From Pararhodospirillum photometricum DSM 122 (GTDB taxonomy: Bacteria > Pseudomonadota > Alphaproteobacteria > Rhodospirillales > Rhodospirillaceae), in NCBI RefSeq assembly GCF_000284415.1, contig NC_017059.1, positions 2,666,589 through 2,673,281 on the forward strand: a stretch of 6,693 nt of DNA. Reading direction: 5' to 3'. The position numbers were made by a program, and so were the translations under genes. Below are positions 1 to 5,501 of this stretch, in pieces. Numbering within the stretch: position 1 is the first letter of the stretch; each line of letters starts with the position of its first letter. Under the pieces are notes generated by a model that saw nothing but the letters and a program-made list of their open reading frames with translations, made no database searches and had not been told where the DNA came from.

Positions 1-1032
1 TTCCGGGGCGGCCGCAACAACGGCAACCGACCGTTTTTTCCCACACACGGGGCCGACCAGAGCCGGGGCGAGGTGCTGGAGAGCTTTATCGGACAGTTTT
101 ACGCCCGCATGCCGCCGCCGCGCCTGATCTTGCTGTCCGAGGACCTGCCCAACCGCGAGCTGGTGGAAAAGGCCCTGACCCTGCGGGCCGGAACGCGCGT
201 CACTGTGGTCGTGCCCCGGCGCGGCAACCGGCGCAAGTTGGTGGACCACGCCGCGCTCAACGCCCGCGAGGCCTTGGGCCGGCGGCTGGCCGAGACCACG
301 GCCCACCGAACCTTGCTGGCCGGGGTGGCCCAAGCGTTTCATCTGGAGCGCCCACCCGAACGGGTCGAGATTTACGACAACAGCCACATTCAAGGGACGC
401 ACGCGGTGGGCGCCATGGTGGTGGCGGGTCCCGAGGGTTTCGTGAAGACGGCCTACCGGACCTTCACCATCCGCGACCCCAGCACCACCCCGGGCGACGA
501 TTTTGCCATGATGCGCGAGGTCATGCGCCGCCGCTTTAGCCGGGCCCGCACGGAAGACCCGGAGCGCACCCGGGGCCAGTGGCCCGATCTGGTCTTGATC
601 GACGGCGGCCCCGGTCAGATCAGCGCGGTGGGGGCGGTGCTGGCCGAGTTGGGGATTCACGACCTTGTGGTGGTCGGCGTGGCCAAGGGGCCGGATCGTG
701 ACGCCGGACGCGAACGCTTTTTCCCGCTAACCGGCGGCGGGCCCCTCAGCTTTGCGCCCAACGACCCGGTGCTGTGCTATTTGCAGCGCCTGCGCGACGA
801 GGCGCACCGCTTTGCCATTGGCAGCCACCGGGCCAAGCGCTCGCGGGCCCTCAGCGGCTCGCCGCTCGATACCATCCCCGGCATCGGGGCCAGCCGCAAA
901 AAGGCGCTGTTGCACCACTTTGGATCGGCGCGGGCGGTGGCCCAGGCGGGGCTCGCCGACCTGGAGGTCGTTGAAGGGATCAGCGCGGCTCTTGCCAAAA
1001 AGGTCTATGATCACTTTCATGGGGGAGGATGA
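1..1032 (+). CDS. uvrC: UvrABC excinuclease subunit C, C-terminal part (5' end outside window)
   Basis: UvrC makes both incisions around a lesion in nucleotide excision repair, acting in the cytoplasm with UvrA and UvrB. The frame is open from base 1, so 343 residues are visible; the family is about 600-650 long, and the GIY-YIG nuclease and most of the UvrB-interacting part lie off the left edge. The RNase H-like endonuclease domain is present with its expected acidic and histidine residues: Asp in IYDNSH (codon 376-378), Asp in LIDGG (codon 601-603) and His in RDEAHRFAIG (codon 805-807), matching E. coli Asp399, Asp466 and His538. Two helix-hairpin-helix motifs follow (TIPGIGASRKKALL and VVEGISAALAKKVY, about 871-1020) for DNA binding. 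It ends in TGA at 1030-1032, 60 bases before pgsA on the same strand; uvrC-pgsA adjacency is common in alphaproteobacteria. Nothing looks damaged. Confidence 0.97.
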   Translation, partial: FRGGRNNGNRPFFPTHGADQSRGEVLESFIGQFYARMPPPRLILLSEDLPNRELVEKALTLRAGTRVTVVVPRRGNRRKLVDHAALNAREALGRRLAETTAHRTLLAGVAQAFHLERPPERVEIYDNSHIQGTHAVGAMVVAGPEGFVKTAYRTFTIRDPSTTPGDDFAMMREVMRRRFSRARTEDPERTRGQWPDLVLIDGGPGQISAVGAVLAELGIHDLVVVGVAKGPDRDAGRERFFPLTGGGPLSFAPNDPVLCYLQRLRDEAHRFAIGSHRAKRSRALSGSPLDTIPGIGASRKKALLHHFGSARAVAQAGLADLEVVEGISAALAKKVYDHFHGGG

Positions 1033-1077
1033 AGGAGGGGCTCTCTCCTTCGGTCTCCGAGGACCCCGGACCGCCGC

Positions 1078-1084
1078 AAAAGGA
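1078..1084 (+). promoter_or_regulatory. Ribosome binding site that fixes the TTG start of pgsA
   Basis: AAAAGGA lies nine bases upstream of the TTG at 1093. There is no ATG in this frame between the uvrC stop and the conserved PNVLTLAR segment of PgsA, so this site is the reason for choosing the rare TTG start. An ATG at 1029 is in a different frame and does not lead into PgsA. Confidence 0.6.
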
Positions 1085-1092
1085 CGATACCC

Positions 1093-3420
1093 TTGCTGAC
1101 CCTGCCCAATGTCCTCACCCTCGCGCGCATCGTCGTCATTCCGGTGATGGTGGCCCTGTTCTATATCGACGCCCCGGCCGCGCGCTGGGTGAACGGGACC
1201 TTGTTCATCGCCGCCGCCATCACGGACTTTTTCGATGGCTGGCTGGCCCGCCGGAGCAATCAGGTCTCGCGCTTGGGGCGTTTTCTTGATCCCATTGCCG
1301 ACAAGCTGCTGGTAGCGGCTGTCTTGATGATGCTGGTGGGCGTGGGCCATATCAGCCCGTGGAGCTATCCCGCCGCCGTGGTCATTTTGATGCGCGAGAT
1401 CCTGGTTTCGGGCCTGCGCGAGTTTCTGGCGGAAATCCAGGTCATCATGCCGGTGACCCGACTCGCCAAGTGGAAGACAACCGTCCAACTCGTGGCTCTC
1501 GCCGTGCTGATCCTGGGTCCCCTTCCGGGGCTTGGCCTGCCGGTGAGCCTCCTGGGCGAACTCTTGTTGTGGGTCGCGGCCACCATGACCCTGATCACCG
1601 GCTACGATTACCTGCGCCTTGGCCTGCGCTACATGGGACCGGAGCATGACCAACCCGCTCCCCCCAAAAAAAGCGGTGCCCACGTTCCCCTAACACCTCC
1701 TGCCCCCGACGCGCCCCCTGTGAACGAGGGGCCTGGGGAGGCCGCGCCTCCCCAGTTTTTTGTTATCCTGGCCCTGTCGCTCTCACGCCCTTGGGCCGGC
1801 GCAATAGGGGAAACCATGTCGGAACGACCAGAGGCCTCGGCTCCCTCCCAGACAGGAGAAGAAACGGCGCTGTCGTTACTGCACAGTGCCCCCCTGGCCC
1901 TGACCCACTTCATGACGTGGCAAAAGCGAATCGTGACCTCGCTGCTGCGGACCCGCGACCTGCAAACCACCTTGGAAACCCTGGTCCACCTGATCGAGGA
2001 CCTGAATCCCGGGGTGCTCTGCACGGTCATGCGTCTCTCGGACAACCGCTTGTTTTTCGCCGCCGGCCCCAGCTTCCCCGATTTTTATCACGAGGCGGTG
2101 GACGGGGTGGAAATCGGTGAGGGCGTGGGTAGTTGTGGCACGGCCGCCTTCCGGGGCGAGACGGTCATTGTCGAGAACCTGTACTCCCATCCCTATTGGG
2201 CCAATTTCCGCGGCTTGATGTCGGCGGTGGGGGTCGCCTCGTGTTGGTCGGAGCCGGTGCGCACCCACGAAGGGCGGATTCTGGGCACCTTTGCCCTCTA
2301 CCGACGCAAGCCCCATATCCCCAGTGCGCAAGAGCTGGAACAGATCAAGGTGTTCGCCGACCTCACGGCCATCTTCATGGAATTCTGCGCCGCCGACCAG
2401 ACTCGGCAGATCACCGAGCAACGCCTCCTCCACGTCGTGGCCGACATCCCCGGGGCCCTCTATGAATTTCGCCTGACGCGCGACGGCACCATGAGCCTCC
2501 CCTTCCTGAGCGAAGGCATCCGGCGCCTGACCGGCCACGCCCTCGGCCCCGTGGTGCCCGACGCCCGCGCTTTGCTGATGAACATCGCCACCGGTGACCG
2601 CCGGGCCGCCTTGCTCGACAGCATCCTGCACTCGGCGCAAACCCTGACACCGTGGGCCAGCGACCTCCCCCTCCCAGGAGACGATGGCCCGCGCTGGCTG
2701 CGCTGCGAGGCCCGCCCCCGCCGCCATCCCGATGGCTCGGTGGTGTGGGCGGGGGTGATGACCGACATCACCCGCGACAAACAAAAAGCACAGCAAGACC
2801 ACGCCACCACCACCGCCCTGGCCCAAACCAACGCCGCCCTGGAAGGCTTCGTGACCACAGCCGCGGAGGACCTGAGCGATCCCTTGCGCATGATCGCGGG
2901 TTTCCTCGCCCTGCTACGCCGACGCCTCGCACCGGTGATGGACGAGGAAACCCGGGAAGTGATCGACTTCGCCGTGGAGAACGCCCAGCGCCTGGAAGAC
3001 CACGTGGGAACCCTGCTGGCCTATACCCAAAGCCAAAACGAGCCCGAGGCGGTGGTGGCGCTCGACACCGTGCTGGCCGAAAGCCTGACGCTGTTGTGCA
3101 CCCGCCACCCGCGCGTCAACGAGCGCCTGCGCGTCGAAACGCCCCTGCCCTCGGTGGTCGGACGCAAGACCCAACTGATTTTGGTTTTTCAAGCCGTCCT
3201 GGAGGCCTTCCTGCGCCCGCCCTTCACCGGGGTGACGCTACGCACTCGTGAGGGCGAAAGCGACTGGGAGATCACCTTCGCCTCCGCTGATCTCCGCGTG
3301 TCCGGCGATCTGCCCCTGGGACTTGCCATGGCCCGCCACATCCTCACGGCCCACCAGGGCAGCCTCAGCCTTGAGGCGGGGCGGGCGACGTTGCGGTTGC
3401 TGAAGAAAGGGGAAGGGTAA
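1093..3420 (+). CDS. pgsA: PgsA (phosphatidylglycerophosphate synthase); frame as given runs on into a sensor-like ORF
   Basis: PgsA is an inner-membrane enzyme that joins CDP-diacylglycerol and glycerol 3-phosphate to make phosphatidylglycerol phosphate, the first committed step to phosphatidylglycerol and cardiolipin. Residues 1 to about 190 are the whole family length, with several hydrophobic segments. The CDP-alcohol phosphatidyltransferase signature D-G-x2-A-R-x8-G-x3-D-x3-D is intact (Asp48, Gly49, Ala52, Arg53, Gly62, Asp66, Asp70, with Asp45 just before). After ITGYDYLRLGLRYM the tail becomes a proline-rich, unconserved linker, and as sequenced there is no in-frame stop until 3418-3420, giving 775 codons. 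I doubt this is one protein. A strong terminator sits inside the frame at 1733-1761, the downstream ORF has its own start at 1816, and removing one base from the C6A7 run at 1660-1672 ends PgsA at TAA 1691-1693 with about 199 residues. The PgsA assignment is firm; the 3' end is not. Confidence 0.85.
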   Translation: MLTLPNVLTLARIVVIPVMVALFYIDAPAARWVNGTLFIAAAITDFFDGWLARRSNQVSRLGRFLDPIADKLLVAAVLMMLVGVGHISPWSYPAAVVILMREILVSGLREFLAEIQVIMPVTRLAKWKTTVQLVALAVLILGPLPGLGLPVSLLGELLLWVAATMTLITGYDYLRLGLRYMGPEHDQPAPPKKSGAHVPLTPPAPDAPPVNEGPGEAAPPQFFVILALSLSRPWAGAIGETMSERPEASAPSQTGEETALSLLHSAPLALTHFMTWQKRIVTSLLRTRDLQTTLETLVHLIEDLNPGVLCTVMRLSDNRLFFAAGPSFPDFYHEAVDGVEIGEGVGSCGTAAFRGETVIVENLYSHPYWANFRGLMSAVGVASCWSEPVRTHEGRILGTFALYRRKPHIPSAQELEQIKVFADLTAIFMEFCAADQTRQITEQRLLHVVADIPGALYEFRLTRDGTMSLPFLSEGIRRLTGHALGPVVPDARALLMNIATGDRRAALLDSILHSAQTLTPWASDLPLPGDDGPRWLRCEARPRRHPDGSVVWAGVMTDITRDKQKAQQDHATTTALAQTNAALEGFVTTAAEDLSDPLRMIAGFLALLRRRLAPVMDEETREVIDFAVENAQRLEDHVGTLLAYTQSQNEPEAVVALDTVLAESLTLLCTRHPRVNERLRVETPLPSVVGRKTQLILVFQAVLEAFLRPPFTGVTLRTREGESDWEITFASADLRVSGDLPLGLAMARHILTAHQGSLSLEAGRATLRLLKKGEG
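1660..1672 (+). other. C6A7 homopolymer pair, likely indel or slippage site at the pgsA 3' end
   Basis: Six C followed by seven A fall at PgsA codons of about 190-194, just beyond the conserved domain. Reading one base fewer here moves the frame so that it ends in AVPTFP then TAA at 1691-1693, about 40 bases before the terminator hairpin. That is the usual spacing for a gene end. A sequencing overcall, a recent one-base insertion, or polymerase slippage on A7 would all fit; the sequence alone cannot tell them apart. Confidence 0.5.
1733..1761 (+). terminator. Rho-independent terminator after the pgsA domain
   Basis: A perfect 10-bp stem CTGGGGAGGC / GCCTCCCCAG with a three-base loop (CGC) is followed at once by six T (1756-1761). 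This is a strong canonical intrinsic terminator for plus-strand transcription. It lies inside the uninterrupted reading frame that joins PgsA to the sensor-like ORF, which argues that the two are separate transcription units or that the pgsA stop has been lost. Confidence 0.85.
1806..1811 (+). promoter_or_regulatory. Ribosome binding site for an independent start at ATG 1816
   Basis: AGGGGA lies four bases before ATG 1816, the first ATG after the terminator in this frame. It supports translation of the GAF-PAS-kinase-like protein as its own product. I found no convincing -35/-10 pair in the short stretch between the terminator and this site. Confidence 0.55.
1816..3420 (+). CDS. GAF-PAS protein with degenerate histidine kinase core (probable pseudokinase)
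   Basis: From ATG 1816 the protein has 534 residues and no membrane segment, so it is probably a cytoplasmic sensor. A GAF domain covers about residues 46-192, of the type with IGEGVGSCGTAAFRGE, VENLYSHPYW and CWSEPV motifs that is common in PAS/GAF kinases and GGDEF proteins. A PAS domain follows at about 202-322, closing with the typical GVMTDITRDK. A coiled-coil/HisKA-like helix pair at about 330-400 is close to the phytochrome-type kinase pattern LEQF..ASHDLQEPLRM, but here reads AAEDLSDPLRM, so the phospho-acceptor His is Glu351. In the ATPase-like part the N-box Asn is replaced (Glu463 in QAVLEAF), no DxGxG box is visible, and only a G2-like LPLGLAMARHI with the AHQGSL end remains. I infer that it cannot autophosphorylate and works, if at all, as a ligand-binding or partner-binding regulator. 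No response regulator is nearby. It starts 55 bases after the terminator. Confidence 0.8.
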   Translation: MSERPEASAPSQTGEETALSLLHSAPLALTHFMTWQKRIVTSLLRTRDLQTTLETLVHLIEDLNPGVLCTVMRLSDNRLFFAAGPSFPDFYHEAVDGVEIGEGVGSCGTAAFRGETVIVENLYSHPYWANFRGLMSAVGVASCWSEPVRTHEGRILGTFALYRRKPHIPSAQELEQIKVFADLTAIFMEFCAADQTRQITEQRLLHVVADIPGALYEFRLTRDGTMSLPFLSEGIRRLTGHALGPVVPDARALLMNIATGDRRAALLDSILHSAQTLTPWASDLPLPGDDGPRWLRCEARPRRHPDGSVVWAGVMTDITRDKQKAQQDHATTTALAQTNAALEGFVTTAAEDLSDPLRMIAGFLALLRRRLAPVMDEETREVIDFAVENAQRLEDHVGTLLAYTQSQNEPEAVVALDTVLAESLTLLCTRHPRVNERLRVETPLPSVVGRKTQLILVFQAVLEAFLRPPFTGVTLRTREGESDWEITFASADLRVSGDLPLGLAMARHILTAHQGSLSLEAGRATLRLLKKGEG

Positions 3421-3429
3421 AAAAAGCCA

Positions 3430-3606
3430 GTGGACGGGGCGCCGTATCCGCTGCGTTACCCTTACGAGACGCCGGGGTTGTATGCGCCGACCTATCCAGC
3501 CGATGCCGCCGCCCGCGAGCGGCTGCGCGACGAGGGCCTCAAGAAGGACGGTAGTCTGGTCCACCAAGTGCCGGGGGCGTTGCCGCCGGCTCCGCAGGAC
3601 CCGTAA
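3430..3606 (+). CDS. Small hypothetical protein, 58 residues
   Basis: A GTG-started frame begins ten bases after the sensor stop, with a purine-rich GGAAGGG about a dozen bases upstream, and ends in TAA at 3604-3606, three bases before the next gene. The product begins VDGAPYPLRYPYETPG, has a charged middle (RERLRDEGLKKDGS) and a proline-rich end (PPAPQDP). It has no signal peptide, membrane segment or cysteine motif. Third codon positions are mostly G or C, as in neighbouring genes, and it fills the gap between two genes with almost no spare sequence; both points favour a real gene. I do not recognise the family. The alternative is a chance open frame in GC-rich leader DNA. Confidence 0.5.
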   Translation: MDGAPYPLRYPYETPGLYAPTYPADAAARERLRDEGLKKDGSLVHQVPGALPPAPQDP

Positions 3607-3609
3607 GCG

Positions 3610-4389
3610 GTGAGACGGGCACGGGCGTGGCTGGTGGCCTTGGCCTTGGGGCTGGCGGTGGGGGGGCGGGCCGATGCTCAATCCCCCATCCAGCCGCTGG
3701 TCGCCGACCTGTCGCAGCACTTGGTGGCCATCACCACGGCCTACTCGGGCACCGAGGTGTTGCTGTTTGGTGCCACCGATGGCCCCGGTGACATCGTGAT
3801 GGTCGTGCGCGGCCCCATCCTGACCCACGTGGTGCGCAAAAAGGACAAGCTGGGCATTGTTTGGGCCAACCGCGAGAGCGTGATCTTCGAGGATGTGCCC
3901 AGCTTTTACCGCGTGGCCGCCAACCGGCCCCTGGAACAGTTCGCCAAGCCCGAGGTGCTGTCGCGCCATCAGATCGGCACCAAGTTCCTGACCTTGCCCA
4001 TCGCCCAGGAAGACACCCTGTCCCCCGAGGAGCAGGCCCAATTCCGCGAGGCTTTCTTGCGGCTCAAGCGCGAGGCCGGCCTTTATGGCGGCGACGACAT
4101 CGGCGACGAGGACACGGAGCCGCGTATCCAAACCTTGAGCAACCGCCTGTTTCGCGTCACCCTCAAGTTTCCCGCCAACGTGCCTGTCGGCCCCTACAGC
4201 GTCGAGGTCTACCTGTTTCGCGATGGACAGGTGGTCAGTGCCGAGATCACCCCGCTGATTATCAGCAAAATCGGGGTCGGCGCCGACATGTACGGGGTGG
4301 CCATGGACTGGCCGTGGACCTACGGCATTGTCGGGGTGATCGTTGCTGTGACTGCCGGCTGGCTGGCCGGGGTCCTCTTTCGCAAATAA
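3610..4389 (+). CDS. TIGR02186 family (Alph_Pro_TM) exported, membrane-anchored protein
   Basis: This 259-residue protein starts at GTG 3610 with AGGA ten bases upstream. Residues 1 to about 23 form a signal peptide (two Arg, a hydrophobic core, and a likely cut after ADA), so the body lies in the periplasm. Residues 237-257 form one C-terminal transmembrane helix with a short RK cytoplasmic tail. The sequence LVADLSQHLVAITTAYSGTE followed by VLLFGATDGPGDIVMVVRGP is the signature start of the TIGR02186/PF09608 family, as I remember it. The function is unknown. In many alphaproteobacteria I recall the gene beside a TSUP-type (TauE/SafE) permease; no such permease is in this window. It lies three bases after the small ORF and nine before the Usp gene, so the three are probably co-transcribed. 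The length is normal and the frame intact. Confidence 0.85.
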   Translation: MRRARAWLVALALGLAVGGRADAQSPIQPLVADLSQHLVAITTAYSGTEVLLFGATDGPGDIVMVVRGPILTHVVRKKDKLGIVWANRESVIFEDVPSFYRVAANRPLEQFAKPEVLSRHQIGTKFLTLPIAQEDTLSPEEQAQFREAFLRLKREAGLYGGDDIGDEDTEPRIQTLSNRLFRVTLKFPANVPVGPYSVEVYLFRDGQVVSAEITPLIISKIGVGADMYGVAMDWPWTYGIVGVIVAVTAGWLAGVLFRK

Positions 4390-4398
4390 GGCGAGGCC

Positions 4399-4884
4399 AT
4401 GCCCCTTCCTCCCGCTCCCCTGCACGACCGGACTTTCCTTGTTGTCGTGGACGACACCGAGGAAATGCGCGCCGCCCTGACCTTTGCCTGCCGCCGCGCC
4501 CGCGCCACCAACGGCCGCGTCGCCTTGGTGCGCATCATCGAACCGCCCGAGGTCCAGCACTTTGCCTTCATCGGCAAAATCATCGAGCAAGAAACCCGCG
4601 AGGACGCCGAGCAGACCCTCCAGCGCATGGCCGCCGAGGTCAACCGCCGCTCCGGCCACCTGCCCTCCCTTTACGTCCGCCAGGGCAAGCCGGTGGACGA
4701 ACTCCTGGCCCTGGTGCGCGACGAACCCGGCATCTCCGTCCTCGTCCTTGCCGCCGGCGCCGGCAAGGACGGCCCCGGCCCCCTGGTCACCGCCTGCGGC
4801 CACGGCCTGGGCTCCCGCCTGCGCATCCCGGTGACGATTGTCCCGGCTGGCATGAGCGAGCGTGACATTGAGCGCTTGGCCTGA
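4399..4884 (+). CDS. Universal stress protein (UspA) family protein
   Basis: This 161-residue soluble protein has a single Usp domain. It opens with a beta strand and turn (FLVVVDDTEEMRAALTFA) that matches the usual VxVDxSExSxxAL start, has the central charged helix (KIIEQETREDAEQTLQRMA), then the VRQGKPVDELLALV and ISVLVLAAG strands, and ends in IPVTIVP. Usp proteins are cytoplasmic dimers linked to stress survival; some bind ATP. The ATP motif G-x2-G-x9-G(S/T) cannot be matched cleanly in the AAGAGKDGPGPLV stretch, so this may be a non-nucleotide-binding member. A GGCGAGG ribosome binding site precedes the ATG, nine bases after the TIGR02186 stop, so it is probably the last gene of that operon. 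Confidence 0.85.
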   Translation: MPLPPAPLHDRTFLVVVDDTEEMRAALTFACRRARATNGRVALVRIIEPPEVQHFAFIGKIIEQETREDAEQTLQRMAAEVNRRSGHLPSLYVRQGKPVDELLALVRDEPGISVLVLAAGAGKDGPGPLVTACGHGLGSRLRIPVTIVPAGMSERDIERLA

Positions 4885-4894
4885 AGGGCTTGAG

Positions 4895-4917
4895 TCCGGG
4901 GCATAATCCCGGGTTTT
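4895..4917 (+). terminator. Weak hairpin with T-run after the Usp gene
   Basis: CCGGG (4896-4900), a seven-base loop and CCCGG (4908-4912) are followed by G and four T. The stem is short (five pairs plus a possible wobble), so this is only a candidate intrinsic terminator. It sits eleven bases after the Usp stop, where one would be expected. Confidence 0.4.
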
Positions 4918-4925
4918 CAACAAGC

Positions 4926-4934
4926 TTATCCACA
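4926..4934 (+). promoter_or_regulatory. Perfect DnaA-box match
   Basis: TTATCCACA fits the consensus TTATNCACA exactly. It lies in an intergenic stretch with a short AT-rich run downstream (about 4945-4980). I see no second perfect box next to it and no replication gene nearby, so an origin is not supported. It could be a DnaA-regulated promoter element, a titration site or a chance match. Confidence 0.35.
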
Positions 4935-5031
4935 GGGCCACGATTCGAAAAAAGGCGATAAATCAGGGGATTGACTTAAGCGGCGCGACTCGCTGGCCGG
5001 TGTTGACCCCGCAGCGACGGCGTTCCAGAAA

Positions 5032-5076
5032 CGCGGGGCTGCCGCCCGGTCCCCGCCTGGAGGCTGACGCCTCCAG
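5032..5076. repeat. Two adjacent GC-rich palindromes in the intergenic region
   Basis: A loose GCGGGG...CCCCGC hairpin is followed by a perfect 8-bp stem CTGGAGGC-TGAC-GCCTCCAG at 5057-5076. From memory, paired GC-rich hairpins of this kind recur between genes in Rhodospirillaceae-type genomes; this window has one copy. It lies directly beside the transposase relic, and a T-rich stretch follows on the plus strand, so it could also act as a terminator. Confidence 0.4.
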
Positions 5077-5100
5077 ACCTCCACTTTCTTTTATTTCCTC

Positions 5101-5280
5101 GTAGGCCAGGACATCCATCTCGGCATCCATTGGTTCGGCCAGTTTGCGTGCCCTGGGCCGAAGCTGGTCGGCGACTTGGCGCCATTGGGCATAAGCAGCG
5201 GTGGCGGTTTCCGGGCGAAAGCGGTACCGATGAAGGCGGAAACGACGCGGCGGCTCTGCTTGCCGGCATGAGCCAGCACA
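5101..5280 (-). pseudogene. IS256-family (Mutator-type) transposase fragment, frameshifted and truncated
   Basis: Read on the minus strand, 5277 down to about 5214 gives LAHAGKQSRRVVSAFIGTAFA. After a one-base frame change near 5209-5214 it continues as ETATAAYAQWRQVADQLRP and then RARKLAEPMDAEMDVLAYEE. Together these match the part of IS256-type transposases that normally reads LAHAGKQ.RRVVSAF.....AFAQ, ...A..QWRQVADQLRP and MDEAE.DVLAY, just before the conserved TNP.ERLN.E block. That block, the catalytic Asp region upstream and the terminal inverted repeats are all missing. Homology stops abruptly at about 5101, next to the GC-rich palindrome, and at about 5278, next to AT-rich DNA. It is a dead remnant that marks an old transposition or recombination site. 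The family call is from memory of IS256 sequences. Confidence 0.72.
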
Positions 5281-5501
5281 TAATGATATTGTTTGCTTAA
5301 AAAAATACTTTTTCAGATGGTTAAAAATAGAATATACCTCAACAAGGCGTGGACTTGCTGGATCGCCTTCCGTGCAAGCGATCTGATACCGTTTGGAGCT
5401 TAGTTCTCCCCTATGTTCTTGAAGCCATAGCTCTTATCCAATCCCGAGCAAGTCCATGAAACAATATTATTTTATAAAAACGCAAAACAAAAGGAAAAGA
5501 T
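5281..5501. other. AT-rich leader region before the DUF4238 gene, no gene recognised
   Basis: Base composition changes sharply at about 5281 from GC-rich to AT-rich. The plus strand has no plausible ORF here. On the minus strand a frame is open from 5433 down into the transposase remnant and could encode about 50 residues (including SSKRYQIACTEGDPASPRL), but it has no start codon and I do not recognise it. TATTAT and TTATAA motifs at 5465-5477 could serve as a -10 for the gene at 5502; I find no matching -35. Confidence 0.4.
5350..5456. repeat. 10-bp inverted repeat enclosing ~87 bp, with nested hairpins
   Basis: TGGACTTGCT at 5350-5359 is the exact reverse complement of AGCAAGTCCA at 5447-5456. 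Just inside the left arm, GATCGC(C)TT at 5361-5369 can pair with AAGCGATC about six bases on. Its CGCCTT can instead pair with AAGGCG at 5344-5349, so the two small hairpins are mutually exclusive. It could be the ends of a tiny non-autonomous element or a structured leader of the DUF4238 gene. Confidence 0.35.

Noticed and set aside
1029..1289. ATG at 1029 as the start of the gene after uvrC
   Set aside because: It is in another frame from the PgsA signature. The TTG at 1093 with AAAAGGA upstream reads directly into the conserved PgsA N-terminus.
1660..1672. Programmed ribosomal frameshift at the A7 run of pgsA
   Set aside because: The zero-frame codons (CCC AAA AAA AGC) do not form a standard A-AAA-AAG heptamer in phase, and the shift needed to reach TAA is +1 rather than -1. 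A sequence error or indel is simpler.
727..2826. Long minus-strand frames opposite uvrC, pgsA and the sensor
   Set aside because: They have low-complexity composition and no recognisable motif, while the plus strand carries clear conserved domains over the same bases.
3238..4941. Long minus-strand open frame (567 codons)
   Set aside because: It is antisense to the TIGR02186, Usp and small ORF genes. Its His/Gly/Gln/Asp-rich, domain-free product is the usual shadow of GC-rich coding DNA.
4926..4980. Chromosomal origin of replication
   Set aside because: There is only one perfect DnaA box, no cluster, and no dnaA, parAB, gid or hemE-type neighbour in view.
4976..5281. Intact 101-residue minus-strand protein
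   Set aside because: It is an out-of-frame reading of the transposase remnant; the family match appears only in the other two minus frames, joined by a frameshift.
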